Source: Chitinivorax tropicus (GTDB taxonomy: Bacteria; Pseudomonadota; Gammaproteobacteria; Burkholderiales; SCOH01). From it: DNA of 64,000 nucleotides. Of this stretch, positions 45,886 to 55,204 are shown piece after piece. The stretch covers positions 1 through 64,000 of the forward strand of contig NZ_JACHHY010000013.1 in the NCBI RefSeq assembly GCF_014202905.1, given 5' to 3'. The position numbers and the translations under genes are program-made. The notes under the pieces are model-generated. The model did no database searches. It was not told where the DNA came from and saw nothing but the letters and a program-made list of their open reading frames with translations. Within the stretch, counting starts at the first letter, position 1; each line of letters starts with the position of its first letter.

Positions 45886-46748
45886 TGATACGTTTCTGGA
45901 TGGTGTTGTGGCGGGCAGTCAGCTACCTGCCGACACCGTTGATCGGTTTGCTGGGATATGGTCTGGGCTGGTTGTTGTTCTGGGTGGGGCGGCGTACCAC
46001 CATGCGCAACCTTGAGCTGTGCTTTCCGGGCTGGACGCCCGCTCAGCGCAGCCGGGTGGGTCGCAAGCACTTCATGCGCCTGACCCGTGCCGCGTTGGAG
46101 CTGGGCTTGCATGTTTGGCAGCCCAAACAGCGCATGTTGAAGATGGTCAAGCTGGTTGGCTGGGAGCACCTGGAAGGCTGTCTGGGGCAGCCAGTCATCA
46201 TGCTCAACCCCCACTTCGTGGGCCTGAACAACGGCTCGGCGGCCATTGGTGAGCGGCTGGCAGAGTCCATGACCTTATATAGCCGCAATAAAAACCCGGT
46301 AGTGGAAGACTTTCTCTTCCAGGCCCGACATCGCTTTGGTGCGCCCATGCTGTTTGCGAGGCAGGATGGTCTGCGATCCATCGTGAAACGGCTGAAACAG
46401 GGGGTGCCCTTCTTCTACCTGCCAGACATGGATTTCAACACCAAGGATGCTGTTTTCGTGCCTTTTTTCGGGGTGCCTGCGTCAACATTGACCATGCCCA
46501 GCCGCCTTGCTTCGATGGCGCATGCCAAGGTGGTGCCAGTGGTGACCCGCCAGTTATCGGTCTGGAAGGGGTATGAAGTGGTGTTTTACCCGCCATGGTC
46601 ACATTTCCCAAGCGATGATCCGGTGGCGGATACCCTGGTCATCAATCGGTGGCTGGAGGAGCGTGTGTTGGAGATGCCTGATCAATACTATTGGGTACAC
46701 AAACGATTCGGCACCCGCCCGGCGGGGGAAAAGAATTTATACAAATGA
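45885..46748 (+). CDS. LpxL-family acyltransferase with altered HX4D motif
   Basis: 287 residues; the GTG at 45885 shares one base with the previous TAG. It has the LpxL look: N-terminal membrane helix, RRTTMRNLELCFPGW, a YLPDMDFNTKDAVFVPFFGVP block and a C-terminal YYWVHKRFGTRP. The catalytic motif reads HFVGLN (codons CAC TTC GTG GGC CTG AAC), so the usual acidic residue of HX4D/E is Asn. The enzyme may be impaired, may be altered in acceptor, or may act as a partner for its paralogues. It sits between the other two LpxL-like genes. Confidence 0.88.
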   Translation: MIRFWMVLWRAVSYLPTPLIGLLGYGLGWLLFWVGRRTTMRNLELCFPGWTPAQRSRVGRKHFMRLTRAALELGLHVWQPKQRMLKMVKLVGWEHLEGCLGQPVIMLNPHFVGLNNGSAAIGERLAESMTLYSRNKNPVVEDFLFQARHRFGAPMLFARQDGLRSIVKRLKQGVPFFYLPDMDFNTKDAVFVPFFGVPASTLTMPSRLASMAHAKVVPVVTRQLSVWKGYEVVFYPPWSHFPSDDPVADTLVINRWLEERVLEMPDQYYWVHKRFGTRPAGEKNLYK

Positions 46749-47296
46749 ATGATCAAGCACATTATCTGGCCTATTTGCAAGGTATTCACCAACAATTGGG
46801 TATCCCTGCGGATTATGCCGCACGTTTTCGATTGCCCGTGCAGTTCGAGGCCACCCGGCTGACGCCGGTCGGGCTGGATAAATTTGACCGGGACGCCTTC
46901 CTGGATGAACAGACGGCTGCCGCCTGGCGACAGATGCAGTCCGCAGCCGATGAGGCGGGCGTGTGCTTGGAGCTGGTGTCCGGTTTTCGCAGTGTGGCTT
47001 ATCAACAGGGTCTCATTGTCCGTAAGCTGGCCAAGGGGCTGTCGATGGAGGCCATCCTGGCGGCCAGCGCCGCGCCGGGCTACAGTGAACACCACACGGG
47101 GCGGGCATTGGATCTGGCCACGCCAGGGGCGGATGTGTTGGAGGAAAGCTTCGAGCTGACGCCGGCCTTTGCGTGGTTGCAGCAGCATGCAGCCCGATTT
47201 GGATTCGTGATGAGCTTCCCGCGTGAGAACCCACACGGTATTTTGTATGAGCCGTGGCATTGGGCGTGGCAACCTGCGCAGGAACCGCATTCATGA
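46745..47296 (+). CDS. D-alanyl-D-alanine carboxypeptidase, VanY family
   Basis: 183 residues from ATG 46745, overlapping the preceding stop (ATGA). The M15B zinc-peptidase residues are visible: SGFRSVAYQQ, SEHHTGRALDLATPG (Zn His and Asp in SxHxxGxAxD) and ILYEPWHW (catalytic Glu and Zn His). No signal peptide is clear, so a cytoplasmic role or unusual export is possible. It would trim peptidoglycan stem peptides. It is placed between acyltransferase genes and overlaps the next start by four bases. Confidence 0.88.
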   Translation: MNDQAHYLAYLQGIHQQLGIPADYAARFRLPVQFEATRLTPVGLDKFDRDAFLDEQTAAAWRQMQSAADEAGVCLELVSGFRSVAYQQGLIVRKLAKGLSMEAILAASAAPGYSEHHTGRALDLATPGADVLEESFELTPAFAWLQQHAARFGFVMSFPRENPHGILYEPWHWAWQPAQEPHS

Positions 47297-48159
47297 GGTT
47301 GGCGTTAGGTCTGTTGTGGCTGTTCCAGTGGTTGCCGTTAGCCGTACAAGCCAAGGTTGGGAATGGGTTGGGGAGCTTGGCCTATCTCCTGGCCAGGAGC
47401 CGGGTCAGGGTGGCGCGTGTCAATCTGCAGCTGTGTTTTCCTGACTGGTCTGAGGCAGAGCGGGAGCGCCTGATCAAGCAGCATCTGCAGAGCTTCATGC
47501 GGGGTGCATTGGAGCATGCTTTGCTGTGGTGGGCACCGGAATCGCGACTGCGGCGGCTGATGCGGGTGGAAGGTTGGGAGGAGCTGGAGCGTCATCAGGG
47601 GCAACCGGTCATCCTGTTCGCGCCCCATTTCATGGGCTTGGACCATGGTGGCATCCGGGTGGCGATGGATGCAAAAGTCTGTTCGATGTATGCCCAGCAG
47701 AAAAATCCGGCGGTCACGGACCTATTGTTGAAGGCCCGTAAGCGTTTCGGTAACGCTGTACTATTGTCGAGGCAGGATGGTATCCGTGGCTTGGTCAGGG
47801 CGGTCAAACGTGACAAACTGCCTCTGTATTACCTGCCGGATCAGGATTTCGGGCGGGACGATGCCGTATTCGTCCCCTTTTTTGGTACGCCAGCGGCCAC
47901 CATTACCGGGTTGTCACGTATCGCACGGCTGACTGGCGCGGTGGTCATCCCTGTGGTGACGCGGCAATGCCCTGGTGGAGAGGGCTATGTCACCCGGTTC
48001 TACCCGCCGCTGGCGGGCTTTCCGAGTGAGGATGTCACGCGCGACACACAACGAATGAACGAATTCATCGAGGCACGGGTTCGGGAGATGCCAGCACAGT
48101 ATTTCTGGACGCATAAACGGTTCAAAACCCGGCCAGACGGCGAAGCCTCTTTTTACTGA
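47293..48159 (+). CDS. LpxL-family acyltransferase, third
   Basis: 288 residues from ATG 47293 (ATGA overlap with vanY-like gene). A membrane helix lies near the start (LALGLLWLFQWLPLAVQ). The catalytic HX4D is intact in APHFMGLDHGG. YYLPDQDFGRDDAVFVPFFG and YFWTHKRFKTRP match the middle paralogue, so the two are close relatives. It should add an acyl chain to lipid A or related lipid at the inner membrane. Confidence 0.9.
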   Translation: MRLALGLLWLFQWLPLAVQAKVGNGLGSLAYLLARSRVRVARVNLQLCFPDWSEAERERLIKQHLQSFMRGALEHALLWWAPESRLRRLMRVEGWEELERHQGQPVILFAPHFMGLDHGGIRVAMDAKVCSMYAQQKNPAVTDLLLKARKRFGNAVLLSRQDGIRGLVRAVKRDKLPLYYLPDQDFGRDDAVFVPFFGTPAATITGLSRIARLTGAVVIPVVTRQCPGGEGYVTRFYPPLAGFPSEDVTRDTQRMNEFIEARVREMPAQYFWTHKRFKTRPDGEASFY

Positions 48160-48165
48160 GTCTGT

Positions 48166-48588
48166 ATGATGTTTACCAATCCAGATGATGCAGTATTGAA
48201 ATCCTGCTTGCTGAATAGTCAGCGAATCGCCGTGGTGGGGCTGTCACCCAATCCGGCACGGCCCAGTCACGAGGTGTCGTCACATATGCTCGCGTTCGGG
48301 TATGACATCGTACCGGTGCGCCCAGCGGTCGCGTCGGTATTGGGCCAGGCTGCCTACCCCAGTCTCCAGGCTGTTCCTGGGCGCATCGATCTGGTCAATG
48401 TGTTCCGCCAGGCAGCTGAGGTGGATGCAATTGTCGATGACTGCATCGCCATGCGCATCCCTGCAATCTGGATTCAGCAAGGTATCATCAACGAGCCCGC
48501 CGCCAAGCGGGCGCAACAGGCGGGCATGTTGGTCGTGATGGGTCGTTGTATCTATGTGGATTACCTACGTTTGATCGGGAGAAGCTGA
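48166..48588 (+). CDS. CoA-binding domain protein
   Basis: 140 residues of the CoA_binding_2 (YccU-like) Rossmann fold. Marks are RIAVVGLSPNPARPSHEVS near residue 20, GYDIVPVRP, and IPAIWIQQGIINEPA, MVVMGRCIYVDY. Function is unknown; it may bind CoA or a nucleotide. It follows the third acyltransferase by six bases and precedes a small Dabb gene by six, so it belongs to the same transcript. Confidence 0.88.
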   Translation: MMFTNPDDAVLKSCLLNSQRIAVVGLSPNPARPSHEVSSHMLAFGYDIVPVRPAVASVLGQAAYPSLQAVPGRIDLVNVFRQAAEVDAIVDDCIAMRIPAIWIQQGIINEPAAKRAQQAGMLVVMGRCIYVDYLRLIGRS

Positions 48589-48594
48589 AGCAAG

Positions 48595-48897
48595 ATGATT
48601 CGACATATTGTGATGTGGCGCTTGAAGGATCAGGCAGAAGGTGCAGACCGGGCGAGCAATGCCAAGCAGGTGAAGGCACTGCTGGAAAGCTTACGTGGTC
48701 GGATTCCCGGTATGCTGCACCTGGAAGTGGGCGTGGATTTTTCCGGCACCGCCCAATCGGCAGATCTGGTGCTGGTGACGGATTTTGAGAGCCGGGCCGC
48801 GCTGGATGCCTATCAACACCATCCTGCCCATGTCGCGATGAAGGATTTCATCGGTGCGGTTCGCGAGGTAAGAATGATGGTCGATTATGAAGTGTGA
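48595..48897 (+). CDS. Dabb family (stress-responsive alpha/beta barrel) protein
   Basis: 100 residues. The ferredoxin-like dimeric barrel family is shown by [37 protein letters not shown] and the late [20 protein letters not shown]. The role is unknown in bacteria. It lies between the CoA-binding protein and dapF in one operon. Confidence 0.88.
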   Translation: MIRHIVMWRLKDQAEGADRASNAKQVKALLESLRGRIPGMLHLEVGVDFSGTAQSADLVLVTDFESRAALDAYQHHPAHVAMKDFIGAVREVRMMVDYEV

Positions 48898-48904
48898 GGA
48901 GCAG

Positions 48905-49741
48905 ATGACCGCAACATTGCGATTCACCAAAATGCACGGCTTGGGCAATGATTTCATGGTGGTCGATGGTGTGCGCCAGCCGTTCAAGTTCTCAGGCGAA
49001 CAGATTGGCAGATGGGGAGATCGCCGTTTTGGCATTGGGTTTGATCAGCTGCTGCTGGTCGAGCCATCGCCGCAGCCAGATGCCGATTTCCGCTATCGGA
49101 TCTTCAATTGTGACGGCTCTGAGGTAGAACAATGTGGTAATGGCGCACGGTGTTTTGCCCGGTTCGTCCATGACCAGGGCTTGACTGATAAGACCGAGAT
49201 CCGCGTCGTGACGGCGAAAGGGGTCATTGTGCCACGGCTTGAGCCGGATGGCGCCGTGACCGTCAACATGGGTGTGCCACGGTTCGAGCCTGATGACATT
49301 CCCTTTGTGGCAGAGCGCGAGGCTGTCATCCATTCGCTGGAGGTGGCGGGCGAGCGTTATGACATCACTGTCGTATCGATGGGCAACCCCCATGCGGTGC
49401 AGGTGGTGGCGGATGTGGACGCTTTCCCGGTTGCCGATCTGGGGCCGCAGATCGAGCAGCATCCGCGCTTCCCGCGCAAAGTCAATGCAGGGTTCATGCA
49501 GATTGTGGCGCGTGACCAGATCCGTCTACGCGTGTTCGAGCGGGCAGCAGGAGAAACACTGGCCTGCGGCACGGGGGCCTGTGCGGCGGTGGTGGCGGGG
49601 ATTCGTCGGGGCTTGCTGGGTGCGTCCGTCCTGGTTCACACTCGGGGCGGCGATCTGACGATCCGCTGGGAAGGCGAGGGGCAACCGGTCTGGATGACTG
49701 GGCCTGCTGTCACGGTGTATGAGGGTGAAATCACACTATGA
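48905..49741 (+). CDS. dapF: Diaminopimelate epimerase
   Basis: 278 residues from ATG 48905 with GAGG upstream. It turns LL- into meso-diaminopimelate for peptidoglycan and lysine. Two catalytic Cys are seen: EQCGNGARC (~76) and ACGTGACAA (~220). [16 protein letters not shown] at the start and [14 protein letters not shown] are family marks. It overlaps the DUF484 start by four bases. The order dapF-DUF484-xerC is conserved in proteobacteria. Confidence 0.96.
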   Translation: MTATLRFTKMHGLGNDFMVVDGVRQPFKFSGEQIGRWGDRRFGIGFDQLLLVEPSPQPDADFRYRIFNCDGSEVEQCGNGARCFARFVHDQGLTDKTEIRVVTAKGVIVPRLEPDGAVTVNMGVPRFEPDDIPFVAEREAVIHSLEVAGERYDITVVSMGNPHAVQVVADVDAFPVADLGPQIEQHPRFPRKVNAGFMQIVARDQIRLRVFERAAGETLACGTGACAAVVAGIRRGLLGASVLVHTRGGDLTIRWEGEGQPVWMTGPAVTVYEGEITL

Positions 49742-50433
49742 GCGTCGATAAAATGGTAGAGCAGACCATGGAAGCCAATTCCGTCGTGGAATACTTGAAG
49801 TCCCACCCGGCGTTTTTCGAGATCTATGCAGACGTGTTGGCGGACATCTTCATTCCCCACCCTCACGGCGGGCACGCCATCTCCATCACTGAGCGGCAGA
49901 TGTTGACCCTGCGGGAAAAGGCGCGGACGCTGGAATCCAAATTGGGGGAGTTCTTGCAGTTTGCTGAAGAAAACGACGCGATCAGCGAGAAAGTGCATCG
50001 TCTGGCGCTGAGCCTTCTTTCCACCAGTGGTTGCGCCGATGCCCTGCATCGATTCACCTACCATCTGCTCGAAGACTTCGCTGTACCGCATGTCGCTATC
50101 CGCTATTGGGGCTTCGCGCCGGGCGAGGGGCCTGATCCGGCGCTCGGAGAGGTGTCCGATACCCTGAAAGCCTTGGCGGACAATCTGGCCGAACCCTATT
50201 GCGGGCCGCATGTCTCTGACGAAGCCCTGACTTGGTTTGGCGAGGCGGCGTCCCGTCTGCGCAGCTTTGCGCAGGTCCGCTTGCATGGTGGACATACCAC
50301 GGGGCTGCTGGTGCTGGCCAGCGAAGACCCACAACGTTTCTACCCGGAAATGGGCACACTCTACCTCAAGCGCATTGGCGAGTTGCTGACAGCGGCACTG
50401 ACACGGGCGCAGCTCCATGCAACCACCGACTGA
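49738..50433 (+). CDS. DUF484 family (GAF-like) protein
   Basis: 231 residues. DUF484 signature: [22 protein letters not shown] at the start is split by length, then [21 protein letters not shown], a coiled coil, and a GAF-like domain. The late [22 protein letters not shown] block is also typical. Function is not defined, though it is always coupled to dapF and xerC. It overlaps both neighbours (ATGA and 17 bases). Confidence 0.92.
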   Translation: MSVDKMVEQTMEANSVVEYLKSHPAFFEIYADVLADIFIPHPHGGHAISITERQMLTLREKARTLESKLGEFLQFAEENDAISEKVHRLALSLLSTSGCADALHRFTYHLLEDFAVPHVAIRYWGFAPGEGPDPALGEVSDTLKALADNLAEPYCGPHVSDEALTWFGEAASRLRSFAQVRLHGGHTTGLLVLASEDPQRFYPEMGTLYLKRIGELLTAALTRAQLHATTD

Positions 50434-51367
50434 GGCTCCGGCACCGGTTCAGACCGTCAGGTTTCGCCCTTTGCCAGAGGGCTCGGTAGCGCAAGTCGAG
50501 GCCTACCTTACCTGGGTGCGTGATGAGCGGGCGATGAGTGAACATACTGTCGTGGCATACCAGCATGATATGTCCCGCCTGCTGGCGCTGGCGGGAGAAG
50601 AGGCGCTGCTGGCGCTGACCGCACAACAGTTCAGGCGCTTTGTCGGTAAGCTGCATCATGATGGCTTGTCTGGCCGATCATTGGCCAGGGTGCTATCTGC
50701 CTGGCGCGGGTTTTATGACTTTCTGGCCAAACGGTATGGTACGGAGGTCAATCCGGTGATCGGTCTGCGTCCCCCCAAGCCCAAGAAGCGCCTGCCACAT
50801 GTGCTTTCGCCGGACGAAGCCGCCAAGCTGGTGTCGATTGCCCCTGAAGATGTGCTGGCCATCCGCGACAAGGCCATATATGAGCTGTTTTACTCGTCAG
50901 GGTTACGCTTGTCTGAGCTGGTCAATCTGCCTGTGACCGCATTGAAGGATAGTGGTGAGGTCAAGGTGTTGGGGAAGGGACGTAAAGAGCGCGTCGTGCC
51001 AGTCGGCAAGCTGGCCCAGGCAGCAATTGAGCAATGGTTGCCGCACCGTATCGGGCTGGCAGCCCCCGACGAGCAGGCCTTGTTCGTGGGCCAGACTGGG
51101 CGGGCATTGACCCCGAGAGCTGTCCAGAAGCGCTTGGTGGAATGGGGAATCAAACAAGGGTTGAGTGATCGCGTCCACCCCCATGCATTGCGGCATTCCA
51201 TGGCAACCCATCTATTGCAATCATCACAAGACCTGCGTGCCGTGCAGGAGATGCTGGGGCATGCCAGCATTGCTACTACCCAGATATACACCCACCTCGA
51301 TTATCAGCATCTGCAGAAGATCTACGATGCTGCACACCCACGGGCCAAGCGCCAATCAGAAGATTAA
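50417..51367 (+). CDS. xerC: Tyrosine recombinase XerC
   Basis: 316 residues. The N-terminal core-binding domain (VEAYLTWVRDERAMSEHTV) is followed by the catalytic domain. Active-site residues are in SGLRLSEL (Arg), KGRKERVVPVG (Lys), HPHALRHSMATHLL (His-x-x-Arg), LGHASIATTQIYTHLD (His and the Tyr). It resolves chromosome dimers at dif with XerD. It is the last gene of the envelope operon and is followed by a hairpin. Confidence 0.96.
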   Translation: MQPPTEAPAPVQTVRFRPLPEGSVAQVEAYLTWVRDERAMSEHTVVAYQHDMSRLLALAGEEALLALTAQQFRRFVGKLHHDGLSGRSLARVLSAWRGFYDFLAKRYGTEVNPVIGLRPPKPKKRLPHVLSPDEAAKLVSIAPEDVLAIRDKAIYELFYSSGLRLSELVNLPVTALKDSGEVKVLGKGRKERVVPVGKLAQAAIEQWLPHRIGLAAPDEQALFVGQTGRALTPRAVQKRLVEWGIKQGLSDRVHPHALRHSMATHLLQSSQDLRAVQEMLGHASIATTQIYTHLDYQHLQKIYDAAHPRAKRQSED

Positions 51368-51402
51368 ACCCAGCTGATGCGATTTCATCAGCGCGTTGGG
51401 TT
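51367..51402 (+). terminator. Hairpin terminator after xerC
   Basis: AACCCA (51367-51372) and TGGGTT (51397-51402) flank the perfect inner stem GCTGATG (51373-51379) / CATCAGC (51386-51392). The T-run is weak. Confidence 0.7.
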
Positions 51403-51933
51403 GTCTTCATATTGGCAATGCGGCGCCCGCTCAGCTGCTTTCAGACGGTCTCTCTACTTGCACCGGGCGGGGGCGGCGGCCTGATCACCCGTGGCGGTTG
51501 GATTGTCTTGCCATATGTGTTGTGCAGATGTTTTTGCATATATTAAAGCGATTACTTTAAATCGGGGATGCTCCTTTCTGCTGTCTCAATCAGTTCCACT
51601 GAAAAAGTAACGGATATCGGATTTAAAAAGGTATGACTATCCCCTGACCTGAAAGGACTCTGCGTGCACCCGGATGCTGATCCAGCAGCCATGAATGGCC
51701 CTGCTGATCCTTGTGCCATGTCAGGAATGTGGTGAATGATCAGAAATCGTGAATGAAAAGAATAGTTATACAAATCAATATATAACGGCTCTGCCAAACA
51801 GCTTGCCGTTTGTCGGTCGATTAATGGATTTCAGACGGTTCCATTCCGGCCAGCCGTTGTGATCAATGGGCGAATGATTAGACTGGCTACCACAACTTAC
51901 ATGTTGGTTTCATAAGTGTTCGGAGGTGGAAAA
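51403..51933. other. Intergenic region before the orphan binding-protein gene
   Basis: About 530 bases with no credible gene. A bulged inverted repeat CAGCAGCCAT/ATGGCCCTGCTG lies near 51682-51706. A GGAGG site precedes the next ATG. The rest presumably holds the promoter. Confidence 0.45.
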
Positions 51934-53067
51934 ATGTTTATTCGTCAGTTGGTTACGGCATTGTCTATCGGTTGGCTTGCAGCAGTGGCGCATGCCGAGG
52001 TGGGGGTTACGAATGACGCGATTGTGCTTGGCCAATCTGCCGCGCTGAGTGGTCCCGCCAGATTTCTGGGTGAAGAAATGCGAGATGGGGCCTTGGCCTA
52101 TTTCGCACAGATCAATGAGCAAGGAGGGGTCAATGGCCGCAAGATCCAGCTGGTGTCGTTGGATGATGGCTATGAGCCTGATCGTGCGATGGAAAACACC
52201 AAGGTACTGATTGAAAAGCATAAGGTATTCGCCCTGTTCGGCTATGTGGGCACGCCGACCAGTAACGCCGCCATGCCGCTCTTCACCGCTGCCAAGGTGC
52301 CGTTCTATGCGCCATTCACCGGCGCTGATTCGCTGCGCACGCCGCACAACCGCTACATATTCAATGTGCGAGCCAGCTACGCGGATGAAGCGGAGAAGAT
52401 CATCCGCCATGCAACCAACCTGCACCTGAGCCGTATCGCGGTGTTCTATCAGAATGATGCCTATGGCAAGGCAGGTTTGGCTGGGGTTGAGCAAGCCATG
52501 CAAAAGCGCGGTATGACGATCACCACCACCGCCACGGTGGAGCGCAATAGCACCGAGGTTGAGAGCGCGGTGAAAAAGCTGGCGGAGGCCAAGCCAGATG
52601 CCGTCGTGATGGTAAGCACCTATAAATCATCGGCGGCCTTCATCAAGCGAGCGCAACAGGCAGGGGTTGCTTCACAGTTCTACAATGTATCTTTTGTCGG
52701 CAGCCGACCTTTGGCTGAAGAATTGGGCGAGCAGGCTGCTGGCGTAGTGGTCAGCCAGGTGGTGCCGTCGCCCTTTGATCAAAGCCAAGCCGTGGTGCGC
52801 GAGTACCGGAAGTCAATGGCCAAATATCAACCCAAGTCGATGATCTCGTTTACCAGCATGGAGGGCTTCATCGCCGCCAAAAGCATGGTGGAAGGGTTGA
52901 AAAGGGCGGGCGAATCACTGACGCGTGAGCGCCTGATCGCAGCGCTGGAGCAGGGCGAGCCGGTGCATGCGGGTGAATTCAAGGTAGCCTTTTCGGCCAC
53001 CAGTCATAGCCCTTCCAGATTTGTCGATCTCACCGTGATGCAGCGAGACGGCACCTTCCGTAATTGA
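51934..53067 (+). CDS. ABC-type branched-chain amino acid/amide binding protein
   Basis: The ATG at 51934 has GGAGG upstream and gives 377 residues with a Sec signal (cleavage near AHA). The Peripla_BP_6 fold is shown by VLGQSAALSGPARFLG, YFAQINEQGGVNGRKIQLV, FALFGYVGTPTSNAAMPLF and VFYQNDAYGKAGLAGVEQA. It binds an amino acid, amide or similar ligand in the periplasm. No permease or ATPase gene is next to it, so it is an orphan binding protein. Confidence 0.92.
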   Translation: MFIRQLVTALSIGWLAAVAHAEVGVTNDAIVLGQSAALSGPARFLGEEMRDGALAYFAQINEQGGVNGRKIQLVSLDDGYEPDRAMENTKVLIEKHKVFALFGYVGTPTSNAAMPLFTAAKVPFYAPFTGADSLRTPHNRYIFNVRASYADEAEKIIRHATNLHLSRIAVFYQNDAYGKAGLAGVEQAMQKRGMTITTTATVERNSTEVESAVKKLAEAKPDAVVMVSTYKSSAAFIKRAQQAGVASQFYNVSFVGSRPLAEELGEQAAGVVVSQVVPSPFDQSQAVVREYRKSMAKYQPKSMISFTSMEGFIAAKSMVEGLKRAGESLTRERLIAALEQGEPVHAGEFKVAFSATSHSPSRFVDLTVMQRDGTFRN

Positions 53068-53098
53068 GTGGCGATGCCATGCATATTGAGATGTTGAA

Positions 53099-53128
53099 GA
53101 AGGCACCCGTAAAGAGGCCGGTGCCTTC
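53099..53128. terminator. Hairpin between convergent binding-protein and bufC genes
   Basis: GAAGGCACC (53099-53107) and GGTGCCTTC (53120-53128) are perfect complements with a 12-base loop. T-run is weak. It reaches the stop codon of the minus-strand gene. Confidence 0.7.
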
Positions 53129-53913
53129 TATCTATATTGTACGTCCAGCCCTGTCACCAAGCCTTCATTCAGCCAGGTCTTCAAATACTGTGCAGCATAC
53201 AGTGGGGCATCGTCCTCGCTGACAAAGGCGCACAGCTCCTGACACAGATCGCCGAAATTCAAGCCACGCCGGGCGTTGTCCAGCGCATCGGCTTCCGCCG
53301 GCACCAATGACCGGAAGTAGGTGGTGATGTCCTGCCGCCAGATCAGCCAGGGCGTGGCCTTGGCCTGTTCTGCCAACGCCGGTGGGTCGGACTCCGCGAC
53401 CATGGCTTTCCAGATCGGGGGAATGTTGTAATGCAGGTCGAGGCGACGGACAGACGGGTGGAAGCGGAGGTGGAGATTGGCCCAGTCATCCACTGGGATG
53501 TTGGCCATTTCGTTTGGCCCCATCGGAGTGGCATTGGCTGCATCAAACGCCTCGGTCATTGCCCATTCCCATTGCGCAAGCTCGATCAGCTTGGGTTGAT
53601 TGGCATAGGGGGATGTGTCACCCAGGAAATCAGCCAGCTGCTCGCCAAACCATCGAATCGAAAAGTGGCTGGGTGGGTAGCATGCCAGGTAATCGATAGC
53701 CATCTGCTCAAAGGCATCGTCGCCCACCAGTTGATGCATGACCGGGAAATTGGCATCCAGCGCCTCGATCAGCCGGGCGCGATAGGCATAGGCGTAGACA
53801 TGTAATCTGGCAGCGACATCAAATTGGGCCGTGCCCACCACGCAATCCGCAAATTGATTGGGTTGGCCACGTAGAAAGTCGTAAAAGTGTTGTTGCAGTT
53901 GTATCAGCTTCAT
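53128..53913 (-). CDS. BufC/HvfC-type DUF2063 protein, RiPP maturation partner
   Basis: 261 residues. The N-terminal DUF2063 domain has [18 protein letters not shown] and [41 protein letters not shown] and [13 protein letters not shown]. In bufferin-type pathways this protein binds the precursor leader and guides it to the MNIO enzyme. Its ATG overlaps the BufB stop (ATGA), so the two are made together. It is the last gene of the cluster. Confidence 0.88.
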   Translation of the reverse strand: MKLIQLQQHFYDFLRGQPNQFADCVVGTAQFDVAARLHVYAYAYRARLIEALDANFPVMHQLVGDDAFEQMAIDYLACYPPSHFSIRWFGEQLADFLGDTSPYANQPKLIELAQWEWAMTEAFDAANATPMGPNEMANIPVDDWANLHLRFHPSVRRLDLHYNIPPIWKAMVAESDPPALAEQAKATPWLIWRQDITTYFRSLVPAEADALDNARRGLNFGDLCQELCAFVSEDDAPLYAAQYLKTWLNEGLVTGLDVQYR

Positions 53914-54746
53914 ACCGCGACCTGCTCCAGTACGTCACCCGCAATCTGTCGGGCCTGCTCAAGCTCACCCAGCAGCGTTGCCAGCGGCGGAATATCATCA
54001 TCCCGCTCGATCATGGTGGAAACAGCGCCAAGCCGTTGAATCGTGTCCCGATACAGCGCCCAGACAGGGTCTGGCACCGGGTGGTCGTGGGTGTCCACCA
54101 GATAGTGCCCCTCATTGGTATGCCCTGCCAGGTGGATCTGCTGTACCCGGTCAGCGGGAACCCCATGTAGAAAGGCCTGAGGATCAAAGCCGTGATTGAC
54201 GCTGCTGACATAGATGTTGTTGACATCCAGCAGGATCAGACAGTCTGCCCGGTTGGCGATTTCAGCCAGAAAGGTCCACTCCGGCATCTGAGAGGCCTGG
54301 TAGCTGACGTAGCTGGAGACATTCTCCAGCAAAATCTGCCGGCCCAGAAAATCCTGTACTTGCATCACCCGGGTGGCAACATGGCGGATGGCCTCTTCGG
54401 TATAGGGCAAGGGTAGCAGGTCGTGGGCGTTGTGCCCCCCGATGCCCGTCCAGCAAAGATGGTCGGATACCCAGGCGGGCTCGACCCGTGCAATGAGCTG
54501 CTTGAGCGCATGCAGGTAGGTCATGTCGAGCGGATCACTGGCGCCGACCGACAAGCTGACCCCATGCATCACCATTGGATAGTGCTCACGGATACGGTCA
54601 AGGAAATGAAGCGGTTTTCCACCTGGCACCAGATAGTTTTCCGAGATGATCTCAAACCAGTCGATTGCAGGTCGCTGGTCGAGGATCTCAGTGTAGTGGT
54701 CGGTACGTAGGCCCAGACCAAAGCCCAGATAAGGTAGAACAGCCAT
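53910..54746 (-). CDS. BufB-type DUF692 multinuclear iron oxygenase (MNIO)
   Basis: 278 residues from ATG 54746. TIM-barrel metal ligands are visible in order: [66 protein letters not shown] and a final ERDDDIPP. These fit the MbnB/TglH/ChrH family that uses iron to convert Cys residues of RiPP precursors into thiooxazole or oxazolone/thioamide groups. Its substrates here are almost certainly the two Cys-rich peptides encoded upstream. Its gene follows the second precursor after 168 bases. Confidence 0.92.
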   Translation of the reverse strand: MAVLPYLGFGLGLRTDHYTEILDQRPAIDWFEIISENYLVPGGKPLHFLDRIREHYPMVMHGVSLSVGASDPLDMTYLHALKQLIARVEPAWVSDHLCWTGIGGHNAHDLLPLPYTEEAIRHVATRVMQVQDFLGRQILLENVSSYVSYQASQMPEWTFLAEIANRADCLILLDVNNIYVSSVNHGFDPQAFLHGVPADRVQQIHLAGHTNEGHYLVDTHDHPVPDPVWALYRDTIQRLGAVSTMIERDDDIPPLATLLGELEQARQIAGDVLEQVAV

Positions 54747-54876
54747 AGCGTAGCTTTCACAACGAGAGAGAATGCGGAATCTGAGAGGTTGATACCCTGT
54801 CACCCGGTCGAGTCGCACGCCTACCACGATCCCGTACCGCCTGGGCGCCAGATCAACAGCACCTTGCAGATTGCAG

Positions 54877-54901
54877 AAGGGCTGGTGATGCACCAGCCCT
54901 T
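54877..54901. terminator. Strong hairpin after the second precursor gene
   Basis: AAGGGCTGGTG (54877-54887) and CACCAGCCCTT (54891-54901) are perfect 11-base complements with a three-base loop, 13 bases beyond the precursor stop. There is no T-run on the minus strand, so it may act as a partial terminator or 3' stabiliser that raises precursor over enzyme. Confidence 0.7.
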
Positions 54902-54914
54902 ACTGAAGGCGTTA

Positions 54915-55175
54915 TTACTTCGCTACCTTGCCTTTTTTGGCCTTGCACTCTTTTTCGGTCACTTCCAACCAGCCATGGCCCTTGCAGGTGTTCTGGCCTT
55001 TGCATTCGTTGCTGGCTGTTTTGCAGGCGCTGGTACCCTTGCAGGTATTGATGCCTTCGCATTTCACCTTGGCAGCTTCCGCTGCGTGGGCGGTTGTGGC
55101 AACGCCGACTGTTGAAAAGAGTGCCGCCGCAGCAGAGGCCAGTGCCAGCCCAGTCAGTTTTTTCTTGTCCATCAT
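54915..55175 (-). CDS. BufA2-type bufferin precursor peptide (second gene)
   Basis: 86 residues with a Sec signal (cleavage near AHAAEA). The mature part has six Cys in the pattern C-x5-C-x5-C-x6-C-x5-C-x12-C with CKG repeats (NTCKGTSACK, NECKGQNTCKGHGW). This matches periplasmic bufferin-type copper-binding RiPPs, whose Cys are modified by BufB. A final KAKKGKVAK tail is Lys-rich. GGAG lies before the ATG. It is a close paralogue of the gene at 55384. Confidence 0.88.
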   Translation of the reverse strand: MMDKKKLTGLALASAAAALFSTVGVATTAHAAEAAKVKCEGINTCKGTSACKTASNECKGQNTCKGHGWLEVTEKECKAKKGKVAK

Positions 55176-55204
55176 GGTTCTCCTTTAGATTTCACATATC
55201 ACAA

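Noticed and set aside
51552-51797. 81-codon minus-strand frame between xerC and the binding-protein gene
   Set aside because: No ribosome site or conserved motif; it looks like chance coding in AT-rich DNA.
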